A stretch of 64,000 bases of DNA from positions 186,001 to 250,000 of the forward strand of contig JAUIRK010001060.1 in assembly GCA_030549495.1 (NCBI GenBank), written 5' to 3'. The stretch is from Nectonema munidae (taxonomy: Eukaryota; Nematomorpha; Nectonematoida; Nectonematidae). The position numbers and the translations under genes were made by a program. Of this stretch, positions 12,066 through 24,800 are shown in pieces. The notes under the pieces are model-generated. The model ran no database searches. It was not told the DNA's origin and saw nothing but the letters and a program-made list of their open reading frames with translations. Position 1 is the first letter of the stretch, and the number at the start of each line of letters is the position of its first letter.

Positions 12066-12190
12066 TTGTTCTAGCGGTAGGAGCCTTGAGTATCGATTCA
12101 CTTGACCTCCCTTTCGATTCCCGAGCATGACTATCCTTACCAAAAACTGTACAGCTATGGAATATTGTTACTATAGATGCAATACCTTCA
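12066..12190 (+). mobile_element. Degenerate tRNA-derived SINE
   Basis: It aligns with the better SINE at 13309: an A-box-like tctagcggtaggagcc, a decayed B box (tttcgattcccgagc), the shared gactatcc and tatggaa blocks, and a gatgcaatacc end. It starts just downstream of the outer hAT element. Confidence 0.6.
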
Positions 12191-13308
12191 ACTGAAAAAA
12201 TCTTATAGAGAAACATAAAAACGGTTAAAAAAATCGGTGTATTATCAAATTTTGTCAGTTTATAGCTGGACTTCCAGAAGGAGTTTACAAGAAGGAACAG
12301 AAGTAGGGAAGGGGATCCTTACACTCATCACTAAATCGTGGAAGATGAACTATTAATTTGTTTTTTACAGAAAAGATGGAGAAAAGTTTTGCGTTCTATA
12401 ACTGCTCAAACATCGGTTGTTTGCAAAAATAAATTAGACATAAATTTCATCTTTTTTTACATGAAATCTTATGGATTTTTTCCAAGGCTATCACAAATCT
12501 TGTCCTACTTTCCCCTCCTAATTAATGTCTATTGACTATTCTATAAATTTTAGTTTGAAAAATATAGATTTTGCTAAATTTTCATGCATTAGTATCAAAA
12601 ATATTTTTGATGTCTAACACTTTTCCAAATTTTCCTATTATTCTTAGAATTTCAGCTTTTCATTTTAAGCAATTTGTCATTTTTGTACGATAGTCAAATG
12701 GAAAACTTTTTTTGTAAAGAAAAATTTGAAATTATCACTTTGTCCACTCACTATATTTTATGGATAGGATACTTGTCAGTTTTAATAAAATTTAAACATC
12801 TAAACTATTATTATAGAAAATCTTACACATCTTACACTTTGAAGGGAATAAAAAAGGAAAGTTATGTCTTACGTTCAAAACTAACTTCCAAATGAACAAA
12901 TATCAAGAGGGTATATAAGAAAAATTTCATTTAAAACTTAATATGTTCTGGAATTATCTTTAATGATTATATATATATATAGTACTTTTCCAAAACTATA
13001 GGTAAATAGAATGCCAAGGTCAAAAAATATCTCAACTTATGATATCTCTCTCCTTAACAAAAAATTTGTTTTGGAGAAGTTTAGACTAACATGAAAACGT
13101 TTCATGACATTGAAATCTTGGCCTTCTTCAAATTTTCTTAAATAAATAAATAATTAATTCCCAACTTACCCAACTTTAAGCTTTAAAAATCCAAGAGTTT
13201 TCCAGAAACTTAAACATTTATGTTGACAATTCCGTCTTAACGAATTTTATTTCACTCTATCGCTGATTTTGTTCAAATTTATTCGTTAATTTGCATAATT
13301 GTATGCAA
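12191..13308. other. Intronic AT-rich stretch
   Basis: No gene, RNA or repeat boundary recognised. The plus-strand frames of 65-73 codons here are low-complexity and lack any family pattern. Confidence 0.4.
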
Positions 13309-13450
13309 GTCGGCAGATGGCCTAGTGGTGGGAACGTAGGGTCTCGATCCAGATGGTCTGGGTTCGAACCCCGATCCTGACTATCCCTACTATCTGCTCA
13401 GATATGGAAGATTATTCTTCCCTTGGGTGCGATACAGACAACTAAAAATA
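13309..13450 (+). mobile_element. tRNA-derived SINE
   Basis: The head has an A box (tggcctagtggtgggaacg) and a canonical B box (ggttcgaaccc) at tRNA spacing, followed by a non-tRNA body (gactatccctac, gatatggaagattattc, gggtgcgatacagac) shared with the copy at 12066. The acceptor stem does not pair, so this is a SINE and not a tRNA gene. A degenerate gttagt-like repeat tail follows at about 13470-13560. Confidence 0.75.
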
Positions 13451-14894
13451 AAAAAATATATTGGAACCGATTATTAGGATTAGGATTAATGTAGAATTAG
13501 CATTGGTGTTAGTATTAGAGTTAGTGTTAAAGTTGAGGTGAAGTTTAGTGTCAGTGCATTCGTACATGATTTAAATATACATTTTTTGAGATCCTTGACA
13601 CAAACTTTGCTATTCATTTTAATTAATACATGTCTGACACAGAAAGCATCTAGACAATACACACATATTTGCTAGTGAGATCAATAGTTTTCATAATTTG
13701 ATTGGTCGAGTGCTGGTGAAATTATTCACGAATTGTGTGAGTCGTACATCGTACATGTTGTTGATGAGTTTAGTTTATTGGGTGCTTACTACGTCTTTGA
13801 CTTATATCCAAAATGCTTCCAAAGTCTTGGCCTTTTTTCAAAGATATCTTCTAAAAGATGAAAGTCCTCTTTTTGAAGGAAGCAAATATTTAATGTTTGA
13901 AAAAAAATTATTTTTGTGAAAACTAAAATAAACTTTGCCGCATTTTGTTTTTCTTCTATTTTTAGTTTCAACTATATACAAGGTTTTTTGATCGAGTGCT
14001 AGAAAATTGTTTCTAGAGATAGATTCTGTAAAACATTTAATTTCTGTAGAAAGTAATTTGACATGTTTTGAATTAAGGTGTTGAAATTTGGGAAAGTTTC
14101 GTGTATATAATGTGTTTAAGACTTTAGCACGTTATTTTTAAAGAATTGAAATTTAAGCATATTTTTATTATAACACGTAAAATTTAAACACATATTTTTT
14201 AAACACGTCAAATTTAAACATGTTTAGCTAAAGAAGTGTTTCTAATTTGGGAACGATTTTGTGTTTAAAATATGTTTAGGATCTAAACAGATTTTTCACA
14301 GTGAAGTAAAGCGTCGATTGTCATGAAGTTTTCAAAGGACATCTTCAGCTCACTTCGGCACACAACTTCCAGTCCAGTCATTCTTCGTCTTGCTTGATTT
14401 ACTACATTACTCATATCGGCTGATTGATTGAATCTTTCTTAATTAATTTCAAGAAATAACACAATTTGAATTGATCTTGATTTTATATTTTAATTTTTTG
14501 TTTTTTTAAAGTTTTTTTTTTAATTTTATAATTTTTGTTGTTGAGAAATTTGCTTAAAAAAGGGAAATTTTGCTTGATGATTCTTAACTTATATCTTATA
14601 TACCAGCGAGTCATTTCGGGACGCTAAGATGTGAAGTCAAATAAAAAAATAAATATTTTTCATATTAATGACTTTTCTTCTTTAAAATAAAAATAATATT
14701 ATACTTTATATGTCATCTTTAAATCATATTTTTCATTTTTTGTATCGAACAATACAATCCTCACTGAATTCGTATTTTTTGTTCAAAACACAGCCGAAAA
14801 TTTTTACCTTTTTAACGCGTAGAAAAAAGGTATTAACTGCTTTATTATGTATAAAAAATAACTTTTTTACTTTTTATAAAACATAAAGTATAGG
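13451..14894. other. Intronic stretch with simple repeats
   Basis: It begins with degenerate TTAG-rich repeats. Near 14080-14290 a taaacac/gtgttta motif recurs in both orientations, suggesting an old palindromic MITE, but ends could not be defined. No gene is seen. Confidence 0.4.
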
Positions 14895-15167
14895 CCCTAG
14901 TGTTCGCGGGGCCCAATGCTAAATGGATTGCGCGATAGGGCCCAGTATGGGTAGGAAAAAAGATTAAAAGTGAGAAATATGATTTTGAAAAAAAGAAAAG
15001 GGATGTGTTTTATTACTTTTTCATTAAACACAAAATGACGATCAAAGTAACTTTACTTTGCGAACCTTGCGTTTAGCGAAATCATACAATATATCATCAA
15101 AATGAAAAGTGAGAAGCGCGAGGCTCACTGCTGCCGCATAGGTTGCAGTGGCCTAAGGCCGGCCTTG
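14895..15167. mobile_element. hAT MITE with 8-bp target duplication
   Basis: This 273-bp element begins ccctagtgttcgcgggg and ends ctaaggccggccttg. A perfect 8-bp duplication AGTATAGG flanks it at 14887-14894 and 15168-15175. The GGCC-rich ends are of the kind seen in hAT MITEs, although the two ends match each other only weakly. No coding capacity. The equivalent in unit B is 36911-37183. Confidence 0.75.
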
Positions 15168-15175
15168 AGTATAGG

Positions 15176-16484
15176 CGACCAATTTTGAGTCGCTCGTACT
15201 GAGGAGCTCTTTTGAAACTAGATAAACATAGTGAAATATAATTGTTCTAATAATGCTTACTTCAATGCTAACAAATTTTATCTTCCTCTTTCTCATGTAC
15301 ACACAACTCTTTGATGAATTCAAGCAACATTTCATAATACAGGATATTTAACCAAGATTTATCAATTGATGGTAACGTAGTATGGACATCATGAACTCAA
15401 GCACTTTATTAGAGGTAAGCGATGGATATTTTTACAAAATTGACTTGTACTGTAGAAAAGATCAAACTTATCCTAAAAATAGTAAAACCATTTTGTTCAC
15501 TAATTGTAAATTTAATAAATATTATCCATAACGATCATCGTTTGTTTTTAGATAACTTCCTTACTTCTTCTAGAGCTCTTTTAAAATTGCTTTTCTGGAA
15601 AAAAATGGAAATCTTGAAAAATTTAAAAATTTTTTTGACAAGATTGCGAAATTTTATTGCTTCAATGGTTTGATAGCAAATTCGTTAACTTGATGAAACA
15701 TTTTAAAGAAGTCAATACAGTGTATAATGTTCAGAGTTATGAGAGGACTATAAAAACGCGTTGATATAGCTCACAGAAAATTAAAAAAAAAATTATAACT
15801 CAGGTATGGGTGGAGTGGATTTACACGACTGAAAATTAAGTAAATATGAAGTTTCGATAAGTGGTAAAATTTTGTATTAGTGACTTATAATTGATAGAAT
15901 ATAATTTATTTCGCATAAATGAAATAGAATAGACTAATCAATGAAAAATTATAGATGTTTGTAACAAGAAAATGTAAAATTATACGTTTTTGGACATGGT
16001 AAAAGATGTAGGATGTGAGGATAATCAAAAGGCCGAAGGACCTCTGAGATGATCAACTTTACAATCATTGAAGAGTATAAGATATGGGCAATGCATCAAG
16101 TAAAGTAAGCACATTGCGTTTCATTTATTATGAAAAATATATATTTGCAATACATTGGTAGAAGAGTAAGCGTAAATATAAAAAATAAGAATTTGATAAG
16201 AAATATAAGATACATAAGAAATGATATAGATACAGAAAACTAATCATGTTAAAATTGCTGCTTTTCACCAGTCAAACTCTCACACAAGTATAACAGTTAG
16301 GTATGGAGCAAAGAAGACTCCTACTCTGAAGTATATATGTATTTTTTAGACACTTTTTCAATTTTGTTTAGAATTTTGTTTTCTTTGATTTCGAATATGC
16401 TAATATTTTGGTTTGGTTAGCTCAACTTTTTCCGCAATTCAGAGTTGTTTCACAATTTAATTTTTTTTTAATTTTTTGCACCGC
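15176..16484. other. Intronic stretch, nothing recognised
   Basis: AT-rich DNA with no supported gene. The 83-codon plus-strand frame at 15422-15673 is disrupted in the second unit and shows no family pattern, so it is left out. Confidence 0.4.
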
Positions 16485-17886
16485 ATATCAGTTGCAGAAC
16501 TTGTGTTGAAGGTTTGAGAAGATAGATGGATGGAAAGCAACCTGACATGGCTTTTGGAATTCCTATATGGTTTGGCGTGAGCAGAAGGATCATTGCACAG
16601 ATTGCTATTTTTGCTTGACAAATTTGAAAGGCATAAACAAAAAGAAAAAAGCATCAGTAATATATCCAGATGTTGCATTCGCGATTAAATCTGTTCCTCA
16701 TGGTCCACACGTGTCAGTCATTTCCAAGCTTGGATGATGATGATGGTGGTAATGGTGAATCCTCTTCCGACAATTTCTTTACATGTACTATGAATAAATT
16801 TGAACCAATTCGCATGACTCAAGCTAAGCTTAATGATTTAGTCAGAGACTTGGCCCTGTGGAAAGAATCTGCTCAGTTATTGGGCTTGCGATTAAAGCAA
16901 GACAACTTGTTAGCCCCAGAAACTACATTTGCATTTGGTATAGGGAAAGGGAAAAAGAATTTAGAGAGTTTTTTGCTTACAACAGCGACTCTTCTTTTGT
17001 TTATTGTAAGAATGTTGGAAAGTTGATTGAAACTTTAGGAGTCGAATACCATTCTAAGGACTGGAGACTTTTTTGGAACGCTTCTGTTAAAAGTTTCAAA
17101 GCTGTTTAGCTGAACATCGGTAACACTTTTGCATCTGTTCCTTTGGATTCATTCTGTGAGAATTAAAGAAAATTTTGATGACATAAGTCTATTCTTTCAG
17201 CACTTTAGTGCCTGTGGGATAGTCGAGCTGACGACTTACATTTCAACAAAACAGAATGGCCTCCAAGAAGCGAAATAAAAAAAGGATCGCATAACATTTT
17301 ATCTGATCCTCTTGTACCGGCACAAAAGATCTTGCTTCCACCTCTACACATTAAACTTGGTCTTCTGAAAAACTTCATTAAAGCACTTGATGAAGACAGC
17401 TCAATTTTTGATTTTCTTAGAAAAAAATTTCATAGGTTAAGCATTGCAAAAATAAAGCAGACATTTTTGATGGTCCAGGGATCAGAGAACTAATAAAGGA
17501 CAGTACATTTGAAAAGTGTATGAACATAAAGGAGAAAAAAGCATGGACTTCTTTCAAGTCATTAGTCGAAAATTTCTTGGGCAACCATCGAAGTAACAAC
17601 TACAAGGTCATAGTTAAAAAACTTCTTCAGAACTATAAATGCCCCGGGATGAGAATGTCGTTGAAAATTCTTTTTTAGACGCTCATATGGATTTTTTCTC
17701 CAAAACTGTGGAGATTACAGCGAAGGTCAAGGAAAGCGCTTCCATCAAGATATCCGAGTGATGGAGGAAAGATATCAAGGTGTGTGGAACATTAACATGC
17801 TTTCCGACTATTGCTGGTGCCTCAAACGTGATAATCCGAGGTCCGAATACAATAGAAAACCAATAAAAAGATCGTTTTTTGGATAA
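16485..17886 (+). pseudogene. Decayed mobile-element-associated protein gene, unknown function
   Basis: Successive frames give an ordered set of motifs: CVEGLRR, MAFGIPMVWREQ, HCTDCYFCLTN, VPHGPHVSVIS, an acidic run, MTQAKLNDLVRDLAL, WYREREKEFREFF, KDWRLFWNASVKSFKAV, LPPLHIKLGLLKNFIKAL, FLGNHRSNNYK, QGKRFHQDIRVMEERYQG and MLSDYCWCLKRD. From memory this is the order of a widespread uncharacterised protein family found in many copies in arthropod and hydrozoan genomes; I know no assigned activity. The copy has no introns, is interrupted several times and lacks part of the middle, so it is dead. Its multi-copy nature suggests it belongs to a transposon, but ends were not found. The unit B copy shares the large defects, so decay mostly predates the duplication. 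Confidence 0.65.
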
Positions 17887-18429
17887 AATTAGAATTCTGA
17901 AACATTTTGATTGTTTTTATTTTCAAAAATCTTTTTACTGATTTGATTTGTATTAGTACTTAACATAGGTAATAATATTAAAGCCGTAAATTTTAAAAAA
18001 TAAATTGACAAAATTAAGAGTTAGTTAGGAAAAACGGGTTTCATTTTCGGTTTTAGGATACAAAAAATTTATAAAATCCGTAGAGAAACTTCTGACAGCA
18101 GAAGAAAATTTTTTAAATTTTCAAAATTAAAAGATTATTTATCAAAATTATTTTTTTTGTTTTTCAAAATTAAAAGAAATAATACCATTAAAAAGATCAG
18201 ATAATAGACATTTGAGGTACTTTTGGATCAGGAGAGCTTTAATGAGAGATTTTTAATAATAAATGCTATTTAAAGATAGGTAAAGTGTGTGCCAAATAAT
18301 GTATGATAAAAATAATAAATGATGTAAGTGTGGTACAAATAATGATTTATGCAGTAAAAGTAAAGTGCTATAGAAGAAAAATCATTTCTACACTGCTTTA
18401 AAACACCAACTATACAGAGAAATTTTTTG
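17887..18429. other. Stretch between two decayed elements
   Basis: AT-rich and without a supported gene. It may contain the lost 3' end of the neighbouring minus-strand LINE, but I could not define it. Confidence 0.4.
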
Positions 18430-20400
18430 TTTAAATGATTGATATGATGATGATCTTACCAAGTTAAAGAATTGTTTATTGCTAAACGCTGGAGGTTGAA
18501 CTTATCAACCATAATCATTTCAAACTTAGTTAACAAAGAATAAAAATGTGGAATATTATAAGAGAAGTCCATGCAAATAGATTTTTTAGAGTTTATTGGA
18601 AGGGAGTTTAAATAAAAGCACTGAGTTATCGAGTTAAGGCACCCCGATACATCATACTTAGAAAGGTGTTTATTTTTGATCAAAACAGTGACATTATCAG
18701 CAAAAAGAAGAAAAATAACAGAATTTGTACAACTAGGAAGGCCATTAATGAATATAATGAAAAGCACTGGTCCAAGTATTGATCCTTGGGGCATACCTGG
18801 TTTAACTTTGAGAAGAGAAGATAAAGTATCATTGAAATATACCGTCTGTTGTCTATTTGAGAAGTAAGATTCAAAAAACAATAATACAGAAAGAGAAAAT
18901 CTGTAAAATGTCAATGAAACAAGAGGGAATTTGGGTTTTCTGTTCACGTGTATTTATAATTTTGTCAATAAATTACGAGTGAAAATATTCAGTAGAGTAA
19001 ACTTTGGTAAAGTCACCTCTTTTATGTACAGGTAAGATTATCCATAAAATTTTAAACATTTAGGAAAGAAAGACATTTGTATACACAAATTAAATCTATA
19101 GTCATTAAGATATGAACAATGTGATTCTTGATTAATTTTACAGCAAAGGGAGAAATACCATAAAAATCTTTGCATTTGCTCTTTTTAAGAGCAACGATAA
19201 CCGGTATTACATCATTCACATTTTAATAGGATGGAAGTGGAAAGATGAAGGATAAAGTTGAAGGTATTTTAAATATTCATCGCTACTAGATACAGTGCTA
19301 TTATTGAAATTAAAGTAGTCAATGAAACTATTTGTTATTTTTACTTCATTTGTTACAATAGTTTCGCCAACCTTAAGAGACTTAATTTGCGTTTTCGGAG
19401 GTTTAATGCAAGAGTTCAGCATTTTCCACAGCACTATTATTTTGATTCTCAAAAAAGGCTGCTTCAAAGTATTTTTTCTTAGCATTGTTAATTTCATATT
19501 TTATTTTGTTTCGTAGAAAAATATATTTATTTTTCAGGTGTAAATTGAAGATGTTCTTTTTCATTTTTTTATAGAGAAGACCCATTTGTTTAAGCGAAGT
19601 TAGTAAATAATTAGTTATCTAGTCAGACTTTTTAATTTTGTATTTAGGTTTGTTATTCAAGGATTTATTTCTGGTAGAAAGAGATTTGAAGAAAACAATT
19701 TTACTATTTGAATTATTTAGTAAGATCTCTCGTTATTAGATGATTGAAGAAGTTCAGATCAAAAAAAGTAGAAGCAGTGTGAAAAAATGTTTATCTATTA
19801 AAAAAAACAACTCTATAAGAATATGAAGGGATATAACTACAAAAAAGTTTATTGTTGGAATAAGATAATGGTCTGATATATGAGTTTGGATCACAAAAGA
19901 GTGGTCCTTATGATTGATCGGATAAAGATATTATCAAGAATAGTATTGGAAGAGGGACGAGTTTCAGAAGAAATCGTAGGAAAAAAATTTGAAGTATAAA
20001 GAAGATTCAAAAAGTTAGAAATTTTAATATCGAGTAGATTAAAGTCAAAATCTCCAACAATGAAGTCAGAAGTAGGGTTAAGAATTTTAGATAGATAGTT
20101 GTCAAAATCAATTAAAAATGAGTCCATGTTCTCTGAAAGTAGGGAGTGAAATCTATAAAAGTTATGTATAAAATCGTAGTGTTATTTTTATAAAGTGAAA
20201 CATAAGCAAGCATATTCACAACCATTAGTAAAGCAACCAGACTCAACAATTTTACAAATAAAACTCTCATGAATAAAAACACCTGTAAAATATCATATAA
20301 TCAGGATTGTAGATGTAACTCTATATAAATAAAACAGCTATCACAATTATTTGCTTTAATCTTCTTTTCTAATAGTTTTACAAAAACGCTGGCTTGATCA
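18430..20400 (-). mobile_element. Decayed non-LTR retrotransposon (APE plus RT)
   Basis: Reading the minus strand, endonuclease pieces come first: CEYACLCFTL, then MDSFLIDFDNYLSKI, FIVGDFDFNLLD, FFPTISSETRPSS and TILDNIF. The reverse transcriptase follows, with FYRFSLSVLLFFESYFSNRQ, the conserved MPQGSILGPVLFIIFINGLP and a FADN catalytic box (usually FADD or YADD), then SLPINSKKS. The longest intact piece is 163 codons at 18456-18947. Several frameshifts and a deletion between endonuclease and RT make it non-functional. No tail or target duplication was found. The PQGS block resembles Jockey/CR1/Nimb-type elements; the clade is not certain. It is unrelated to the GC-rich LINE 1.5 kb away. Confidence 0.8.
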
Positions 20401-21869
20401 AAAAACGGGAAGTTTAATTTTCCAACATGAGCTTGTAGTAAAGCATGTGATTCGAGAAGACTTTGGACTCAGTGAAGAAAGTAGTATAGTTGAAGCTTGA
20501 AATATGGGCTAAGATTATTTTCATCAGCATGACATATATAATATCAGAAACTCTTCCTAGATCTTTAATATAAACTTTTTTTTTGATTTATGTAATTATG
20601 AACAAAAGTTAGACGATGCTTTAAAATTTTATTAAGAATAAAGATATTTTTAATCACAATAATGATTAATTATAATTAAAGTATCAACATTCGTATTTTA
20701 TTAACTTATTTGGTTTCACTTTATAACCTAAAATAGAAACATTAATTATTATTAGAGTATAAAAATTCAAATTTAGTAACTGAAAGAAAATAAAAAGATA
20801 CGTTACCCATAAATTTCTTAAGTTTTCAAAAAAAATTAACAATGCAAGTAAAAGTTTTTTTTGTAAATATAAAAATTATAATATGAACTCTCATCTTCCA
20901 ATACACATGATATTTAGTGGAATATTTTTCTTTGTCCCTTCTTCTTAATATATCATAAGTTCATTTATTTATATGCTGAAGTCTTGTAACTCTGGTTAAC
21001 AAAGATCGGCTTAAAAGTGTCAATCTGTTATTCGTTAATTAAGGAAGCTAAAACCCGTGTTATTTTTTTAACTTTCAAGTTAATGTCAAAAATCTTTAAT
21101 GAAAATAACTTATGCTACCTCACTTCAAATCCATGAAAAGTTAACGACAAAAATTGATATTTATATTTTTCTAGCTTTATTTCTTTTGCAAGTTTTTGAT
21201 TGATACATTTGGTATGCTTGATTTATTCCAAACAAATAATGTAAATTTATGTGTGTAAATTGATGGCGACTTGACTTCAAACTAATTCTAAAGACTTGCT
21301 CTTTTTTAAGGTAGAAATTTTGCTAGATGTGTTCCCCAATTCCTTTCATTGCAGTAGCTAAACAACGCAAAATGGATTAAAAAATTAAAAAAATTCGTTT
21401 TCAAAAAAAAATATTTATTTTCAAAAAACTATTTATCCTCCAAACTCATAATAATCAAAATAAAAAAATATTTTGTTTCTTTTTTTCAGAAGTAAACCCT
21501 ATGAAAATCAATAAATTCAAATTGTTTAAAAGAGTTCAGTATATTTTTTTGAAATTTTAACTAAAAATTAATTTGATCATTTTTAAAACAAAAGCTAATT
21601 TTTAATTTTTCGGATTTGTGTTTTTACATAAAGATGACTTCCATTAAATTTAAAAAAAAATAACGAATTTTCGGTTAGTGAAGTGAATATTTAGATTAAT
21701 GATTCTATGATAAACGAATTTAATTCATTTGTCTGTTAACAATGCCCACCTATGCTGGTTTAATTTGTAATTTAAATTTAAAGATTAATCATTTTCTGAA
21801 ATTTGATTATTTTAACAAATATACAAAAACAGTTCTACCAACTTAGATTATGTAAATCTAGATTCAGAT
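20401..21869. other. End of unit A, nothing recognised
   Basis: AT-rich DNA up to the abrupt junction with the LINE at 21869/21870. Some endonuclease-like or ORF1-derived sequence of the neighbouring LINE may extend to about 20580. No other feature seen. Confidence 0.4.
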
Positions 21870-21870
21870 C

Positions 21871-24800
21871 TCTCAAAACGCACCTCTCCTATTCTGCTCT
21901 TATTACTCGCCTCCTTCCAACCCCAAAGCATTCACAAACGATTTCACACATTCTCTGAACCAAGCTAAGGCCCACATCGCATCACTATCCAATTCATATC
22001 ATTTAATAATTTCAACGGATTGTAACGCTCGATCTTTTCTTTGGGACCATAAGGAAAACATGGGCGGCGTTGAATCCCTATCTTTTATCACACAACATAA
22101 CCTACGAATATGCGAGGACACAAAATATCCTACCTTCTTTAAAATCGTTCAGAACAACTTAATTTCCTCTCACATCGACATTACTCTAGCGTCACCAAAC
22201 ACACACAATCTCATTTTTAACTGGACCATCTCCGACCAACCATCCGCATCTGATCACCACTACATCACTTTCCAGATTGATTTTACCCCAATTTTCCATA
22301 CGCGCGCCCTAACAACATCTGCAAAGCACACTCACTGGTGCACATTTTTGCGAACACTTGCAACCCAGTTACCTGAATCCATACCCGCGCTATCCACAAC
22401 CACCGAGATAGAAGCTGCTGCTCTCAAAATCAATAACACACTTTCATCTGCCATCAACCTGTCCACACCTTCTAACCCCCTTCCCAGAAGGAAACATGCA
22501 TACTTTTGGACCTCAGCCTTAAACCAACAAAAGAAAACCCTGCGTCACGCTCTAAAAAATTTAAGAAAAGATCCCTCTTCATCTAATATTTCTCTGTACT
22601 CAAGTATCCGACATCTCTACCTTCGCTCCCTAAAAAAAGCGAAACGAGATGCTTGGATCAATTTCACTTCCAATTCATCGTCCAACCCCTGGCCCATAAT
22701 CAACACACTCACGAAAGTAAAAAAACATCCTTCGAATCTCCATCAACTTCTTCCCCACACAGACACTAACACAATCCTCATAAACCCGCCTTTTCTTTCG
22801 TCTATTTTTCCCGCCGACAATCCCCACAACGATGATCCATACCATGCTGCCCAACGCTTACTTTCGCAAAAACTAACATCATCGCTAAACCCCTCCCATT
22901 TCCCTCCCATCACAATAAGAGAGTTATCTCAGGCGGTAAACTCACTCAGACCAAAATCAGCCCCCAGCCACGACACAATCACCGCAACCCACATTAAAAA
23001 ATCATTTCACCTTTCACATACCAATCTACTCCACATATACAACGCATGCTTATCAAACTCTTTTTTTCCCTCAATATGGAAAATAGGCAAACTCCTCTTT
23101 CTGCCTAAACCTCACAGAGAACCCTCACATCTAAAAAACTGGCGACCAATCACTATCCTCCCTGTTTTAGGCAAGCTATTAGAAAAAGTAATCCGCAAAA
23201 GGCTGATTCATTATATATCACAAAACAACCTCATACACCCATCACAGTTTGCATATCTCCCGCACAGGAATACTGAGTCAGCTCTCTCCAAACTGACCGA
23301 GTATTTAGAACACTCCATAGCATCCCAAAAGACTGCATCAGTCCTTTTCCTCGACATCGATAACGCATTCAACAGCGCCTGGCACCCCGCCATCATCCTC
23401 AACATGCACCTCAAAAAATACCCACCCTACATAATCAAGCTAATCAGCAACTACCTACAAAACCGCTGCTTAATCTTCCGCGAAAAATCCATCCGCGCAG
23501 TTCATACACTCTCTCTCTCCACTCCCCAAGGAGGCTGCCTCTCCGACATCCTCTGGCTCATTCTCATCAATCCTCTCCTAGATCTCCTCGAGTCCAAATC
23601 TCACTTTTCCCAGTGCTACTCCGACGATCTTCTCTTTTCTTTCTCAGCAAACACACAACCCGAAAATCTCCAGAATATCGCCTCACTTTTCAACATCCTG
23701 AACTTCACCGCCACCTCGCTAAAAATATCTTTCAACACATCCAAAACCACCCTAATTCATTTCACTCGCAAACACTCCCCACATCTACCTTTGCTTACCA
23801 ATCATAACACCCTCATTCAACCCGCAACCACTATCAAGTATCTAGGTCTTACCTATCAAACAAACATGAAATGGTCCACACACTTCAAAAACACTTACAT
23901 CAAATTATCACAGACTCTGTTCCAACTAAGACAAGCAATCTCATACAAATGGGGTCTAAGTATCCATCATTCTTTATTCATCTACAAATCTCTCATACTT
24001 CCGGTAATCCAATTCGGCATCCTCTCATGGGGCTCATCGCTCGCTCACCCATCCACTCTTACATATTTATTCAAAATCCATAGACTCAGTCTATTAACCA
24101 TCTCGAAAGCTTATCGCACAACCCCAACATCTATTCTAGAAATCACACTGAACTGCATACCACTTTTAATCCAACTGAAAGACACCTTCATCAGACGCTA
24201 TATTTGCACATACAAATCTCTACTTCCCCCATCTTCAGCCTCCCATTCACATCGTCCACTGAACACATCACACCCTCACACGAAACTGCTTCACACATCA
24301 CTTTCCACTTCACACCGTTACCTGATACACACTAATGTACACCCCACCACATTAGTACATCCCTCTTCGCCCCTTCCTTTTGCTATCACTACTCACACAA
24401 ACAAATCTCTCGCCACTAAACAGGTAAAAAACCTCAGACATCGCTCCGACCCTTCAACCCTGAGAATCTTCACAGACGCTTCCAAGTCATTGCAAAAATG
24501 CGCTATCGCCACCGCTTTTTATGCAGGCGCCTCACTATCTCCCTTCTTCTCTACAAGCTCTCCTCTAAATCATTTAACTACAACTTATGATGCTGAATGT
24601 CAAGCTTTAATCACCTCATGCGATCAGATCACCCAACACATCAATACCTTCACACGTTTCACTCATATTCATTTCTATACAGACTCCTTGAACATCACGC
24701 GCGATCTACACCTTATCAAAAACGTTCCTTTCTTTGCTTCCATCTTGTTCTCAAAACTACGACTCCTCTCCACTCATTTCACTGTCTCCATTTTCTGGTG

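Larger units (their letters stand above)
3424..21869. repeat. 18.4 kb tandem duplication, unit A
   Basis: This 18,446-bp segment is repeated in the same orientation at 25497-43838. Homology starts at acattgaatttg (3424 and 25497) and stops after gattcagat (21869 and 43838). Beyond those points the flanks are unrelated. Single-base differences are few: five in about 1,395 compared exon bases. Indels are scattered, including an 83-bp loss in unit A (exon A2), about 165 bp present only in A (8278-8442), and a 16-bp insertion in B near 27100. The coordinate offset drifts from 22073 to 21969. Each unit holds one four-exon module plus the same set of old transposons, so those insertions predate the duplication. 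Only the LINE between the copies is not duplicated. Confidence 0.95.

Noticed and set aside
13309-13380. Functional tRNA gene
   Set aside because: A and B boxes are present but the acceptor stem does not pair and a SINE body follows; a second degenerate copy lies 1.2 kb away.
15153-15335. 60-codon minus-strand ORF present in both units
   Set aside because: It overlaps the end of a hAT MITE, has no acceptor/donor pattern and no domain resemblance; identity between units only reflects the recent duplication.
23211-23414. Minus-strand and alternative-frame ORFs inside the LINE
   Set aside because: They are shadows of ORF2, whose domains are clear in the plus-strand frame.
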